Position numbers and translations under genes: made by a program
Assembly: GCA_900769975.1 (NCBI GenBank)
Contig: CAAGIR010000082.1
Coordinates: 1 to 16,340, forward strand
From: Spirochaetia bacterium
Lineage (GTDB): Bacteria > Spirochaetota > Spirochaetia > Treponematales > Treponemataceae
DNA: 16,340 nt
Reading direction: 5' to 3'
In this document: positions 7,880 through 15,232 of the stretch, one piece after another
Layout of the letters: each line of letters starts with the position of its first letter
Position numbering within the stretch: the stretch's first letter is position 1
Notes under the pieces: model-generated
Told to the model about the DNA's origin: nothing
What the model saw: the letters and a program-made list of their open reading frames with translations, nothing else
The model's database searches: none

Positions 7880-8944
7880 TTACTCCTTAACATCAATTAC
7901 TTTCAAGGCATTCATAAAAAGCTTCATATACTTTTTATCCCAAATTGTTACTCGTAAGAATCCAGCACTGTCACCTTTTCCACAGAAAATAAGAATGTTA
8001 TGTTTATTCTTAAGTTCTTCTGTAATAACTTCAGGAGTTTTATATTTCGGTCTTATACAAATAAAACATCCTTCTGTTGGTACATAACTATAGTTTTCTT
8101 TTTCCAAAGCCTTAAGAAGATATTCCTTTCCATTTTTAAAGGTCTTCTTCAAATCTGCATAAACTCTGTCAAAGTTATCAACGATAGTTTCACCAAATGT
8201 CAAAGCGACATTATTAACAGTATAATGAGGTTTGTAATTTTTTATATACTGTACATTTTTTTTTGTAGAAATTACTGCCCCCATTCTCAATCCTGGAATA
8301 GAAAAAAATTTAGAGAATGTACGCAATATTACAACATTATCATACTTTTTAAGTAAATTAATTGAACCTTTTTCATAGAAGTAATGATAAGCTTCATCTA
8401 TAATAACTACAGCATTTACAGATTTCGCTTTTTCAACAACTCTTTCGATATCAGATTGTTCATAAACATTTCCAATAGGCATACTTGGATTTACCAGAGA
8501 AACAAGTCCTGTATTGTCATCAATTTTATTAATCAGTTTATTTATATCAAAAGTGTAATCATTTTCGTAATGAACAAATTCTGTTTCCATTTGCTGCATA
8601 TCAGCATAAACTTTATACATGCCAAATGTTGGTGTTACACAAAGGAGTTTCTTTCCTGGTTCACCAAAAACCTTTAAGGCATATCCCATTGCAACTACAG
8701 AACCGTCTGTAAGAGTTACATTTTCATATTCAAGCCCCAATAACTTTGCATATTTAGTAGTAAATCTTATTTCTTCTGGATACAAAGACAAAAATGAAGG
8801 TGTAATTTTTTTCATTGCTTTCTTAAAAAGCCATTTTGGTACACCGTCAGGATTCTCATTTTGATCCAGACGAATGTAAGTTCCTCTGTCTTCTGGTTGA
8901 TTTGTTCTTAAAAAATCTTTGATAATTGGATTTACATAATACAT
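7880..8944 (-). CDS. PLP-dependent aminotransferase, HisC-like
   Basis: 354 residues from the ATG at 8944, chosen because AAAGGAG lies eight bases upstream; the longer reading starts at a TTG inside the upstream gene's end. Fold type I aminotransferase: YIRLDQNENPDG near residue 30, NPSMPIGN at 152-159 (PLP pocket), IIDEAYHYF with Asp183/Tyr186, and the Schiff-base Lys212 in RTFSKFFSIPGLRMG. It resembles histidinol-phosphate aminotransferase, but no other his gene is present. HisC-like enzymes in some capsule clusters aminate phosphorylated ketones such as dihydroxyacetone phosphate. Here it probably makes an amino-polyol phosphate (or, if decarboxylase-like, a small amino alcohol phosphate) for the adjacent cytidylyltransferase. 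The substrate is inferred, not shown. Confidence 0.82.
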   Translation of the reverse strand: MYYVNPIIKDFLRTNQPEDRGTYIRLDQNENPDGVPKWLFKKAMKKITPSFLSLYPEEIRFTTKYAKLLGLEYENVTLTDGSVVAMGYALKVFGEPGKKLLCVTPTFGMYKVYADMQQMETEFVHYENDYTFDINKLINKIDDNTGLVSLVNPSMPIGNVYEQSDIERVVEKAKSVNAVVIIDEAYHYFYEKGSINLLKKYDNVVILRTFSKFFSIPGLRMGAVISTKKNVQYIKNYKPHYTVNNVALTFGETIVDNFDRVYADLKKTFKNGKEYLLKALEKENYSYVPTEGCFICIRPKYKTPEVITEELKNKHNILIFCGKGDSAGFLRVTIWDKKYMKLFMNALKVIDVKE

Positions 8945-8963
8945 TTCAGTTACTCCTTTTATA

Positions 8964-10115
8964 TTATTCAAGGTTAGCCTTTATCATATTAAAAATAGAT
9001 TCACAAGCTGTACCTTTTTCATAACTTCCGCATTCTTCATAATGCTTTTCAACATCTTTTTGATACTTTTCTAAATTAAATGTTTCTATATTCTTAATTA
9101 ATTCATCATTATTTTTTGCAATAGGATATGGCCATTGTTTGCTTGGCATATAAAAACCATGTTCTCGCTCATATTCATCAATGTCATCTGCATATAATAA
9201 ACAAGGTCTTTTTGTTAAAGAAAAATCCCACATTAAAGAAGAAAAATCTGTAATTACAACATCAGCAGCATAAAGTAATTCTTGCATATCTGGATAAGTT
9301 GTAAAATTCAGAGCATTAGGAACATCAATTTCTTTATTTCTAAGTTTAGGGTGTAGCCTTATAGCAAATTTCCAAACTCCTCCAAACTTTCTATTCAAAG
9401 CATCTAATAATTTTTCATAGTCTATATCGGAAACGTGATATTTTTTGGAATCTGTAAAATTTGCCGGATTTGTTCTAAAAGTCGGTGCAAAAAGAATTAA
9501 TTTATCATTTTCATTTAATCCATATTGCTTAAAAACTTTATTTCGTAATGGTAAAGTATTATCAAAGAATATATCATTGCGTGGCATACCAAATGGCAGG
9601 CATGCTTCTTCTTCATAAAGCATAGCTTTATTTTCATTCTCAGTACAAATTTTGCAACTGCTCACCATATATTTTACATTTTTTCGTTGCATCTGTAGTT
9701 CTTTTAAATACCATTTATTTTGAAATAGAGTACCACCAGTTTTTTTATACGGACCACCACCATGCCAGGTATTTATTACTAATTGTTTTTTTCTAATAGG
9801 AATATAGGAAATTCCACCTGCATTTGTAATTACAATTCCACTTGTAAGTAAAAACTTAAAATATAATAAAGAAAAAGGCTTTACATACCTTAAATTATTA
9901 TCTTTTGCTTCTTTTTTATCAATTAGCGGAAAAATGACTTCAAAATTATCTGAAACATTCTTTTTAATATATTCATTTAAATACTTTAAATTATCTCCAT
10001 ATTTAAATGATAGTTCGTTTAATAGTAAAATCCGATTTTTCTTTAAAGGAAAAATCCATAATATATGTAAAATAAAATTTAAAAGCTTTTTTATAAAAAA
10101 ATGTAAAAATGCCAT
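8964..10115 (-). CDS. CDP-glycerol glycerophosphotransferase-like protein (TagB/TagF family)
   Basis: 383 residues from the ATG at 10113-10115, just after the stop of the upstream polymerase gene and about eleven bases past a GGAGG site; the longer reading would start 60 bases inside that gene. The family transfers polyol phosphate (glycerol- or ribitol-phosphate) from a CDP carrier to a glycan. Visible motifs: NTWHGGGPYKKTGG (the catalytic His region), LIFAPTFRTNP, RLHPKLRN and VITDFSSLMWDFSLTKRPCLLY. The short hydrophobic, basic N terminus suits peripheral membrane attachment. With a cytidylyltransferase three genes away, it is the likely user of the CDP-linked product. No tagD-type glycerol-phosphate cytidylyltransferase is present, so glycerol itself is less likely. 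Confidence 0.85.
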   Translation of the reverse strand: MAFLHFFIKKLLNFILHILWIFPLKKNRILLLNELSFKYGDNLKYLNEYIKKNVSDNFEVIFPLIDKKEAKDNNLRYVKPFSLLYFKFLLTSGIVITNAGGISYIPIRKKQLVINTWHGGGPYKKTGGTLFQNKWYLKELQMQRKNVKYMVSSCKICTENENKAMLYEEEACLPFGMPRNDIFFDNTLPLRNKVFKQYGLNENDKLILFAPTFRTNPANFTDSKKYHVSDIDYEKLLDALNRKFGGVWKFAIRLHPKLRNKEIDVPNALNFTTYPDMQELLYAADVVITDFSSLMWDFSLTKRPCLLYADDIDEYEREHGFYMPSKQWPYPIAKNNDELIKNIETFNLEKYQKDVEKHYEECGSYEKGTACESIFNMIKANLE

Positions 10116-10116
10116 C

Positions 10117-11259
10117 TTACCAATTTCCTCCATTTGCAAAAATTGAAATATAAGGTAATGAATCTCCTGCATCATTTATCAAGGCTGTATACATAAAATA
10201 AAAAAGATACCATACTATGAAATATATTTTTAAAATTAAACGTAATTTAGAATTTTTTACTGATTGAAGTACATATGGAACAAAAATCAACTGAAACATT
10301 TGAGGAAAACGTGCCAAACGAGAAAGCCAGGTATTAAAAGAACCAAGTTCTCTTAGTGGTATTTCAAATAAAGATATACGGAAAAGAAGTTTTGCTAAAC
10401 CATCTTTTATAATAAAGTTTTTCTTGACTATTATTAAGGGTAAAAAAACTGGAACAATATGAAATAAAAACATTGGTTTAAAAGAAAAATTTCCTAATGC
10501 ATATTTTCCAACTGTAAAATATCTTGAAAACATACTTATTCCAGATGCAATTCCAATTAATACTTTTGTAAAAATAGGAAAAAGTAACACGAATGAAAAC
10601 CAAATAATATCACGGAGTTTTGAAAATCGTATACTTTTAAAATTTGCACATAAAAAAAGTGGTAAGCAGATAACTGCAGTTTTATGAAATCCAGTAGCAA
10701 GCAGAATACAAAGACTCCAGCCTAAAAAGTTTTTATTAATTATGTATTGAACACCTAAAAAAACAAATGCTATAGAAATCGCAAATCTTACACCATTCAT
10801 TGAATAAATAAATTGTGTACAGAAATATATAAAAACAACAAATGCAAGGTTTATATTCGATTTTACAGAAATGGAACCATAATAAACAGCTGCGAAAATA
10901 AGTACGGAAACTACAAAAAGTAAAGAACCATAAGAGAAGCTAAAATATCTATTCAAGATAAAGTATACAGGTTCAACATAAAAAGAACCTATATTTTGTT
11001 TATGTAAAGAAATATAATCACTTAAAGTTGTAAAATGTAATTCTGAAAAAATCTTCTTGTATGCAAAATAATCTGTTCCAATACTATATCTTAATGTATA
11101 AATAAGTACGATAGGACTTATAAGAAATAAAAATAATAAAAATCTTTTTTTTGAAAAGTTGCGTTTCTGAATAAATATAGAATTATTAACAGGAAGCCGT
11201 ACTAATTCAAGCATCATACAAGCAAAAAAGAGTATTATAAAATAAAAAAGAAATCCCAT
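10117..11259 (-). CDS. EpsG-family polysaccharide polymerase (Wzy-like)
   Basis: 380 residues from the ATG at 11257-11259, two bases after the GT2 stop and preceded by GAGGGAAG; an upstream ATG at 11307 would lie 46 bases inside the GT2 gene. The protein is strongly hydrophobic with about ten membrane segments. The loop LRYSIGTDYFAYKKIF resembles the EpsG signature (R-x-x-x-G-x-D-Y), and later FNTWLSRLARFPQMFQLIFVPY is also family-like. It is expected to polymerise lipid-linked repeat units at the outer face of the inner membrane. No partner flippase (Wzx) is found in the window. Confidence 0.8.
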   Translation of the reverse strand: MGFLFYFIILFFACMMLELVRLPVNNSIFIQKRNFSKKRFLLFLFLISPIVLIYTLRYSIGTDYFAYKKIFSELHFTTLSDYISLHKQNIGSFYVEPVYFILNRYFSFSYGSLLFVVSVLIFAAVYYGSISVKSNINLAFVVFIYFCTQFIYSMNGVRFAISIAFVFLGVQYIINKNFLGWSLCILLATGFHKTAVICLPLFLCANFKSIRFSKLRDIIWFSFVLLFPIFTKVLIGIASGISMFSRYFTVGKYALGNFSFKPMFLFHIVPVFLPLIIVKKNFIIKDGLAKLLFRISLFEIPLRELGSFNTWLSRLARFPQMFQLIFVPYVLQSVKNSKLRLILKIYFIVWYLFYFMYTALINDAGDSLPYISIFANGGNW

Positions 11260-11261
11260 AG

Positions 11262-12359
11262 CTATACTTCCCTCTTGAAACAATAATATTTCAAAATATT
11301 CCAACATAACCTATAAAATCGCATTTTCATTATATAACAGAAAAATCTATAAACTAAAGTTCTTTTACTTAAATCATGTAAATAACATAATACATCATTC
11401 AATACTTCTTTTGTTTCATTTTTTTTACACCAACCTAAGTATTCTTGGTAAAGTTCTCTATTTGATTTTTTATTATCTTTATGAAAAAAATACAACCTTG
11501 AAACAAGCAATATATTTGAAAATCTTTTATATGCAAATGCATCATTACAATTTGGGAATAAGTTCTCCATTTCCTTTTCAGCAGCGCAAACATCGTAAAA
11601 TTCTTGCAAACAGTTTGATCGGTATCTTCTGGTTGCTGAATAAATATATTCAACTGTATTATAAACAATCTGATTAGTTACAATTATTTTTTTACTTTTT
11701 GATATAAAATCCAATAACCATACAGTGTCCTCTTCCCACTTAAGATTAAGTGGGAAGAGGACACTTTTAGCAAGCTCGTTTCTAACGAGCTTGCTAACAG
11801 GACCGTCTGCAAAATAGCCAGTCCTGTTAGCCCATCTTTTAACTCTATTTGTTAATAAGTGATTAACAAGTTCATCTTTGTTTTGGATAACTTCAATACT
11901 ATTACAATCTGTTTTTTCTTTTTGTACTTCATTATCCAAAGTTATTACATCCAAATCATCTCTTAAAACTCTTGTACCTTGAGTACAAAATCCAATAACC
12001 ATATCAGTGTCCTCGTCCCCTGCCGAGTTCACCACTTCTGTATAAATTTGAACAGCATTAAGAGGCAGTGTATTATCACTATCTAAGAAGGTAATCCATT
12101 TTCCATTTGCATATTTCACTGCTTCATTTCTAGCAGAAGATACGCCACCATTTTCTTTATGAAAAACTCTTGTATTAGGTATTTTAGAACAAAGTCTATC
12201 AATTATCTTTGAATTTTCATGAGTACTTCCATCATCAACAACAATAAGTTCCCAATTAGGATTTGTTTGATTTTTAACACTTTCAAAGCAAGAATGTAGT
12301 AAAGGTTCAGGTGTATTATAAACAGGAACGATTATCGAAACAAAAAAATTTGCACTCAT
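11262..12359 (-). CDS. GT2-family glycosyltransferase
   Basis: 365 residues. GT-A fold: SIIVPVYNTPEPLLHSCFESVKNQT near the N terminus, ELIVVDDGSTHENS, ENGGVSSARNEAVKYANGKWITFLDSDN with the metal-binding D-S-D at residues 93-95, then ADGPVSKLVRNEL and the conserved LKWEEDTVW (about residue 210). It adds a sugar to the lipid-linked repeat unit in the cytoplasm. Donor and acceptor are unknown. The start is one base after the upstream stop, with AAAGGA seven bases ahead. The middle of the gene (11706-12019) is packed with long perfect inverted repeats and a near-perfect direct repeat at DNA level, though the reading frame and conserved motifs remain intact. Confidence 0.85.
   Translation of the reverse strand: MSANFFVSIIVPVYNTPEPLLHSCFESVKNQTNPNWELIVVDDGSTHENSKIIDRLCSKIPNTRVFHKENGGVSSARNEAVKYANGKWITFLDSDNTLPLNAVQIYTEVVNSAGDEDTDMVIGFCTQGTRVLRDDLDVITLDNEVQKEKTDCNSIEVIQNKDELVNHLLTNRVKRWANRTGYFADGPVSKLVRNELAKSVLFPLNLKWEEDTVWLLDFISKSKKIIVTNQIVYNTVEYIYSATRRYRSNCLQEFYDVCAAEKEMENLFPNCNDAFAYKRFSNILLVSRLYFFHKDNKKSNRELYQEYLGWCKKNETKEVLNDVLCYLHDLSKRTLVYRFFCYIMKMRFYRLCWNILKYYCFKREV
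11706..11737. repeat. Direct repeat, copy 1, in the GT2 gene
   Basis: A 32-base segment matches 11987-12019 with one substitution and one single-base indel. It starts AAAATCCAATAACCAT and encodes, on the minus strand, EEDTVWLLDF. Confidence 0.85.
11724..11765. repeat. Perfect 20-bp inverted repeat, 2-base centre, in the GT2 gene
   Basis: The left arm 11724-11743 is the exact reverse complement of the right arm 11746-11765, with GA between. It encodes SVLFPLNLKWEEDT, a conserved GT2 segment. Such a long perfect palindrome is not expected by chance in a coding region. Confidence 0.92.
11767..11797. repeat. Perfect 14-bp inverted repeat, 3-base loop, in the GT2 gene
   Basis: Arms 11767-11780 and 11784-11797 pair perfectly around TCT. 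It begins one base after the 20-bp palindrome ends and encodes SKLVRNELA. Confidence 0.9.
11793..11831. repeat. Perfect 11-bp inverted repeat, 17-base loop, in the GT2 gene
   Basis: Arms 11793-11803 (GCTAACAGGAC) and 11821-11831 (GTCCTGTTAGC) pair perfectly. The left arm shares five bases with the neighbouring 14-bp repeat, so the two hairpins would compete at their base. Confidence 0.88.
11849..11869. repeat. 8-bp inverted repeat in the GT2 gene
   Basis: TTGTTAAT at 11849-11856 pairs with ATTAACAA at 11862-11869 around a 5-base loop. On its own it could be chance in AT-rich DNA; it is listed because it continues the series of hairpins beside it. Confidence 0.5.
11987..12019. repeat. Direct repeat, copy 2, in the GT2 gene
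   Basis: Nearly identical to 11706-11737, but with an extra T at 12004 and G instead of T at 12015. On the minus strand it encodes DEDTDMVIGF. Because of the indel, the shared bases after ACTG are read in a different frame from copy 1. Confidence 0.85.
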
Positions 12360-12360
12360 A

Positions 12361-13482
12361 TTATTGTCCTTTTATCAAATCTGAAAACTTTTCAGATATT
12401 TGAATTTCTTTAATTTCATAAGGTTTATCTAAAACCAAAAAGTCAGTATTTGTAATATATCGTTTTTGAATATTTAATATAGCAAAAAGAGAATCAAATC
12501 TATCATTCATTCCATTATCCTTACCCGTTAAGGAAACTATACCAAACTGCTTATGAAAAATAGCACTAAATACGCCACAATGAAAACTATTAGTTATTAC
12601 ATATTCTGAATTATCTACTAAATAAAGCCATTCTGGAATTGTAGCAAAATATTTTTCCTTATCATCTATAACCCCATTGCCGGTAATATAAATAACATCC
12701 AAATTCTTTTCTTTTGCATAATTATAGACTGTCTGAATATCAAATTCACATCTATTACTTAACATATATAAAAGAATATAATTTCTTGAAGGTTTTCTAA
12801 TTGGATTTTCTTTATAAAGAATTCTATAATTATTACTATCTAACAATAATGTGGGATCGCAAACCCATTCTACATCCAGGCGGTCGCAGTTATTACATAA
12901 TTCAATTCCATGTTCTTCTCTTACAGAAACATAATTAAAAACTCTTAGAAGAGGCTTTATTTCATTTTTAAATTTTTCCGGTATTTGAGAAATACCCCAA
13001 CTTGCTGCATATGAAATACGTTTTATATCAGAATTTCCAAAATCAAGCATATATGCATGAATCAGATTTTTGGCTTGATTAAAATCCCATAATAAAAAAT
13101 TCCAAACCTGATCACTACCGACTATATACATATCTGCTTTTGGTGGATTTTTTTGTAATTCAAAAATAGTTTTATATTCATATTCTGAAAAATTTAGATA
13201 TTTTTCCCGAAATACATCAAATTTTCTATCATTTGTTTTCTGTTCTGCTAAAACATCTGCCGAATGTTTTTTATATTTTATGTATGCACATAATTTTTGG
13301 GGATTTAATGCTTTTATACATCTTTTATAAAAAGGGGTTTTGTTTATATCGTTCCTATAGTTATAGTTAATTACAAATACATTATGACCTTGTAATTTCA
13401 AATAATTTTGAAGAGCATAACATTGTAATAATTGTCCATAATTGTCATTCGACCACCAGAAAGTGAGAATTCCTATTTTCAT
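12361..13482 (-). CDS. Polysaccharide pyruvyltransferase family protein (WcaK/CsaB-like)
   Basis: 373 residues, usual length. Begins MKIGILTFWWSNDNYGQLLQCYALQNYL, the family's N-terminal signature, followed by YIVGSDQVWN, RISYAASWG, VSVREEHGIELC, DPTLLL and, near the C terminus, VITNSFHCGVFSAIFHKQFG. Members transfer pyruvate from phosphoenolpyruvate to a sugar, forming a ketal, in the cytoplasm; many annotated members are unproven. Its ATG (13480-13482) overlaps the thsB stop in TAATG, and its AGAGGA ribosome site lies inside the thsB coding end, so translation of this gene is probably coupled to thsB. Confidence 0.85.
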   Translation of the reverse strand: MKIGILTFWWSNDNYGQLLQCYALQNYLKLQGHNVFVINYNYRNDINKTPFYKRCIKALNPQKLCAYIKYKKHSADVLAEQKTNDRKFDVFREKYLNFSEYEYKTIFELQKNPPKADMYIVGSDQVWNFLLWDFNQAKNLIHAYMLDFGNSDIKRISYAASWGISQIPEKFKNEIKPLLRVFNYVSVREEHGIELCNNCDRLDVEWVCDPTLLLDSNNYRILYKENPIRKPSRNYILLYMLSNRCEFDIQTVYNYAKEKNLDVIYITGNGVIDDKEKYFATIPEWLYLVDNSEYVITNSFHCGVFSAIFHKQFGIVSLTGKDNGMNDRFDSLFAILNIQKRYITNTDFLVLDKPYEIKEIQISEKFSDLIKGQ

Positions 13483-14246
13483 TACAATATCCTCTTTTTT
13501 ATAGATGTATCCACTGTTTCAAAATAATTTGCCATCGTTTCAAAACGTTTAATAAGTTCTAGGCTTTTTAGTTCTTTTAAATCCTCTATTTTGAGATTAG
13601 GCAAATCCGCTAAATCAACAGAGTAATTCATAAGCCTTCGCAAATCTATACTTTCTTGACTACGAGCAAAATCTATATGTGCACTTATATCTCTTTTTTG
13701 AATATATTTTAAAACACTAAGCTCATAAAATAACCACGGAGAATGTGTTATAGATTCACCCCAAGCAGTCTTTGGAGTAATTGAATTTGGGGTATTCAGA
13801 AAAAACACAAACTTGCATTTATCCATTACCTGCGTTAGTGCGTTGCAGAGCATGACATGAACATAACTGGTTGTAAGGTTTCGCTCATTATAATCATAGC
13901 AATTTCTTTCTTCTTTCCAACAAAATTTATCTATTTCTTTCAAAGTTGCATTTGCGCTGCCCCAGATTTCTCCATCCAAAAAAGATGTCATTCCCAATTC
14001 TTTTTTCAACCAACTTTTAAGCCCTAAAGCAAGCTCTTCATCACCATGTGAATGGGAAATAAAAATATCAGCACTTTTGATTGGAAAAATCTCATTCTGC
14101 AAAAATTTTGCATCAATTTTATTATTCACAATAACGGATTTTAATTCTTCATTGTAATCAACGGTACGTTTTACAGCAAAGGGATTTTGAGAAGCTAATT
14201 CGTCCATATTGCTATTAAAGCCAATTAAATTAAATCCACCAACCAT
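13482..14246 (-). CDS. thsB: Thoeris TIR-domain protein (ThsB)
   Basis: 254 residues. After about 57 residues of unassigned N-terminal sequence comes a TIR domain (about 58-215): SADIFISHSHGDEELALGLKSWLKKELG (first strand and helix), TSFLDGEIWGSANATLKEID, KFVFFLNTPNSI, and SPWLFYELSVLKYI with the likely catalytic Glu at residue 175. Thoeris TIR proteins sense phage infection and make a nucleotide signal from NAD; in type II Thoeris this is reported to be histidine-ADP-ribose, which activates a TM-macro effector. That effector lies 11 bases upstream. The start is set by AGGGGAAAG, which overlaps the thsA stop. The C-terminal 40 residues look helical and unassigned. Confidence 0.85.
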   Translation of the reverse strand: MVGGFNLIGFNSNMDELASQNPFAVKRTVDYNEELKSVIVNNKIDAKFLQNEIFPIKSADIFISHSHGDEELALGLKSWLKKELGMTSFLDGEIWGSANATLKEIDKFCWKEERNCYDYNERNLTTSYVHVMLCNALTQVMDKCKFVFFLNTPNSITPKTAWGESITHSPWLFYELSVLKYIQKRDISAHIDFARSQESIDLRRLMNYSVDLADLPNLKIEDLKELKSLELIKRFETMANYFETVDTSIKKRIL

Positions 14247-14257
14247 TTTTCTTTCCC

Positions 14258-15148
14258 CTAAAAGATTGAAACAGAGTTTCTACACTTTTCATAAACAACA
14301 ATATGCACATTACCTCGTACATATTCCAAATTCTGCTCAATGGTTGCTCTAATCAATCGCAATGCGTCTTCTTCTGAAATGTCCTGCCGAGAAAAACCTA
14401 TACCCATAAGAGGAATGTACAACTCACCGCCCTGACAATTATTATCATAAAACTCTAACAATGAAATTATAGAATTTACAAGATTTTCTTTTTTTGGAAC
14501 GGCATGGTTTTGTCCATCAAATTCAGACAACGCAAGAAGAAGATAAGAAATGTTTGAATCTTGTTCAGACAGGATTTCTACAACAGTTCCGACTTTATAC
14601 CTGTTTTTCTGAGAATTAGGATACTTTTTCATTTGCACAGTATCAATTTGATAACCTTTTAAGGATATGTAATCGTTTATTTTTGATTCAAGGCTTTGAA
14701 CATCTCTATCATTTGGATAGAATTTCTTAATAAATTTTCCATGCAAAGTTTCTGGCGAAACGCAAGGATTCTTTACCTTGGTGGAATCATCATCGACTTG
14801 TGTCATAAACTGTGTATCAACAGGAATAACGACAAATTGCTTATGATTTTTATTCGACTTTAGAGAAAATATGTCGTCATACTCTATTAAAACAGACCTA
14901 TTGGCTTTTCTCCAAATTACATTCATTTTCTTTAAATGAGTAAAAATTGTTGTAATTAGAAATAGAAGAAGAAATAATACCAGGAAACACGAAATTAATA
15001 TAAAAATCTTACCACTAACACAACAGTTCCATTTTGCAGGCAAATCGGAAAAGAAAAAAGCTATGGCAGTAAGTACAATCGACAATATAGTGAGAGCTAT
15101 CGAAGAAATTTTTGAGAAAATGGTCTTAAAATAATTTACATTCTGCAT
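14258..15148 (-). CDS. thsA: Thoeris TM-macro effector (type II ThsA)
   Basis: 296 residues: two membrane helices (about 14-34 and 44-69), a basic stretch (LKKMNVIWRKANR), then a macro-like domain (about 85-290) with QFVVIPVDTQFMTQVDD replacing the usual VNAAN strand and IPLMGIGFSR at 245-254 in the place of the macro phosphate-binding loop. This matches the domain order of the type II Thoeris effector, where the macro domain binds the TIR-made ADP-ribose derivative and the membrane part damages the inner membrane, stopping phage spread. GGAGAG lies eleven bases before the ATG. It is the first gene after a strong promoter and directly precedes a TIR gene. The pairing raises confidence well above either gene alone. 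Confidence 0.85.
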   Translation of the reverse strand: MQNVNYFKTIFSKISSIALTILSIVLTAIAFFFSDLPAKWNCCVSGKIFILISCFLVLFLLLFLITTIFTHLKKMNVIWRKANRSVLIEYDDIFSLKSNKNHKQFVVIPVDTQFMTQVDDDSTKVKNPCVSPETLHGKFIKKFYPNDRDVQSLESKINDYISLKGYQIDTVQMKKYPNSQKNRYKVGTVVEILSEQDSNISYLLLALSEFDGQNHAVPKKENLVNSIISLLEFYDNNCQGGELYIPLMGIGFSRQDISEEDALRLIRATIEQNLEYVRGNVHIVVYEKCRNSVSIF

Positions 15149-15203
15149 TACTTTAATTTCTCTCCATCAATTTTACCGCACAAATATTATTCAAGTATTG
15201 AAC

Positions 15204-15232
15204 ATTATATTATAAAACAGACTTTTTGTAAA
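15204..15232 (-). promoter_or_regulatory. Predicted sigma-70 type promoter for the Thoeris genes
   Basis: On the minus strand TTTACA (15227-15232) is followed, after exactly 17 bases, by a perfect TATAAT (15204-15209). Transcription would begin near 15197, giving a leader of about 49 bases before thsA. The promoter straddles the stop codon of the truncated epimerase gene, so thsA and the glycan genes behind it need no upstream promoter. AT-rich DNA produces chance matches, but the spacing and location are good. Confidence 0.65.

Noticed and set aside
8256..8264. Nine-base A/T run inside the aminotransferase gene
   Set aside because: Could slip, but long A/T runs are common at this base composition and this is not a surface-antigen gene.
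11435..11668. Minus-strand ORF of 77 codons inside the GT2 gene in another frame
   Set aside because: Same-strand overlapping frame with no ribosome site; the GT2 frame carries all the motifs here.
11882..11988. Two further inverted repeats in the GT2 gene (9 bp with a 41-base loop; 6 bp with a 5-base loop)
   Set aside because: They continue the hairpin series, but stems this short, or loops this long, are expected by chance in AT-rich DNA.
15149..15205. Open stretch before thsA that reads NVQYLNNICAVKIDGEKLK then TAA
   Set aside because: It looks protein-like and could be the tail of a lost gene that travelled with Thoeris, but it is only about 20 codons, has no start, and lies in a short AT-rich leader. 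Too short to call.
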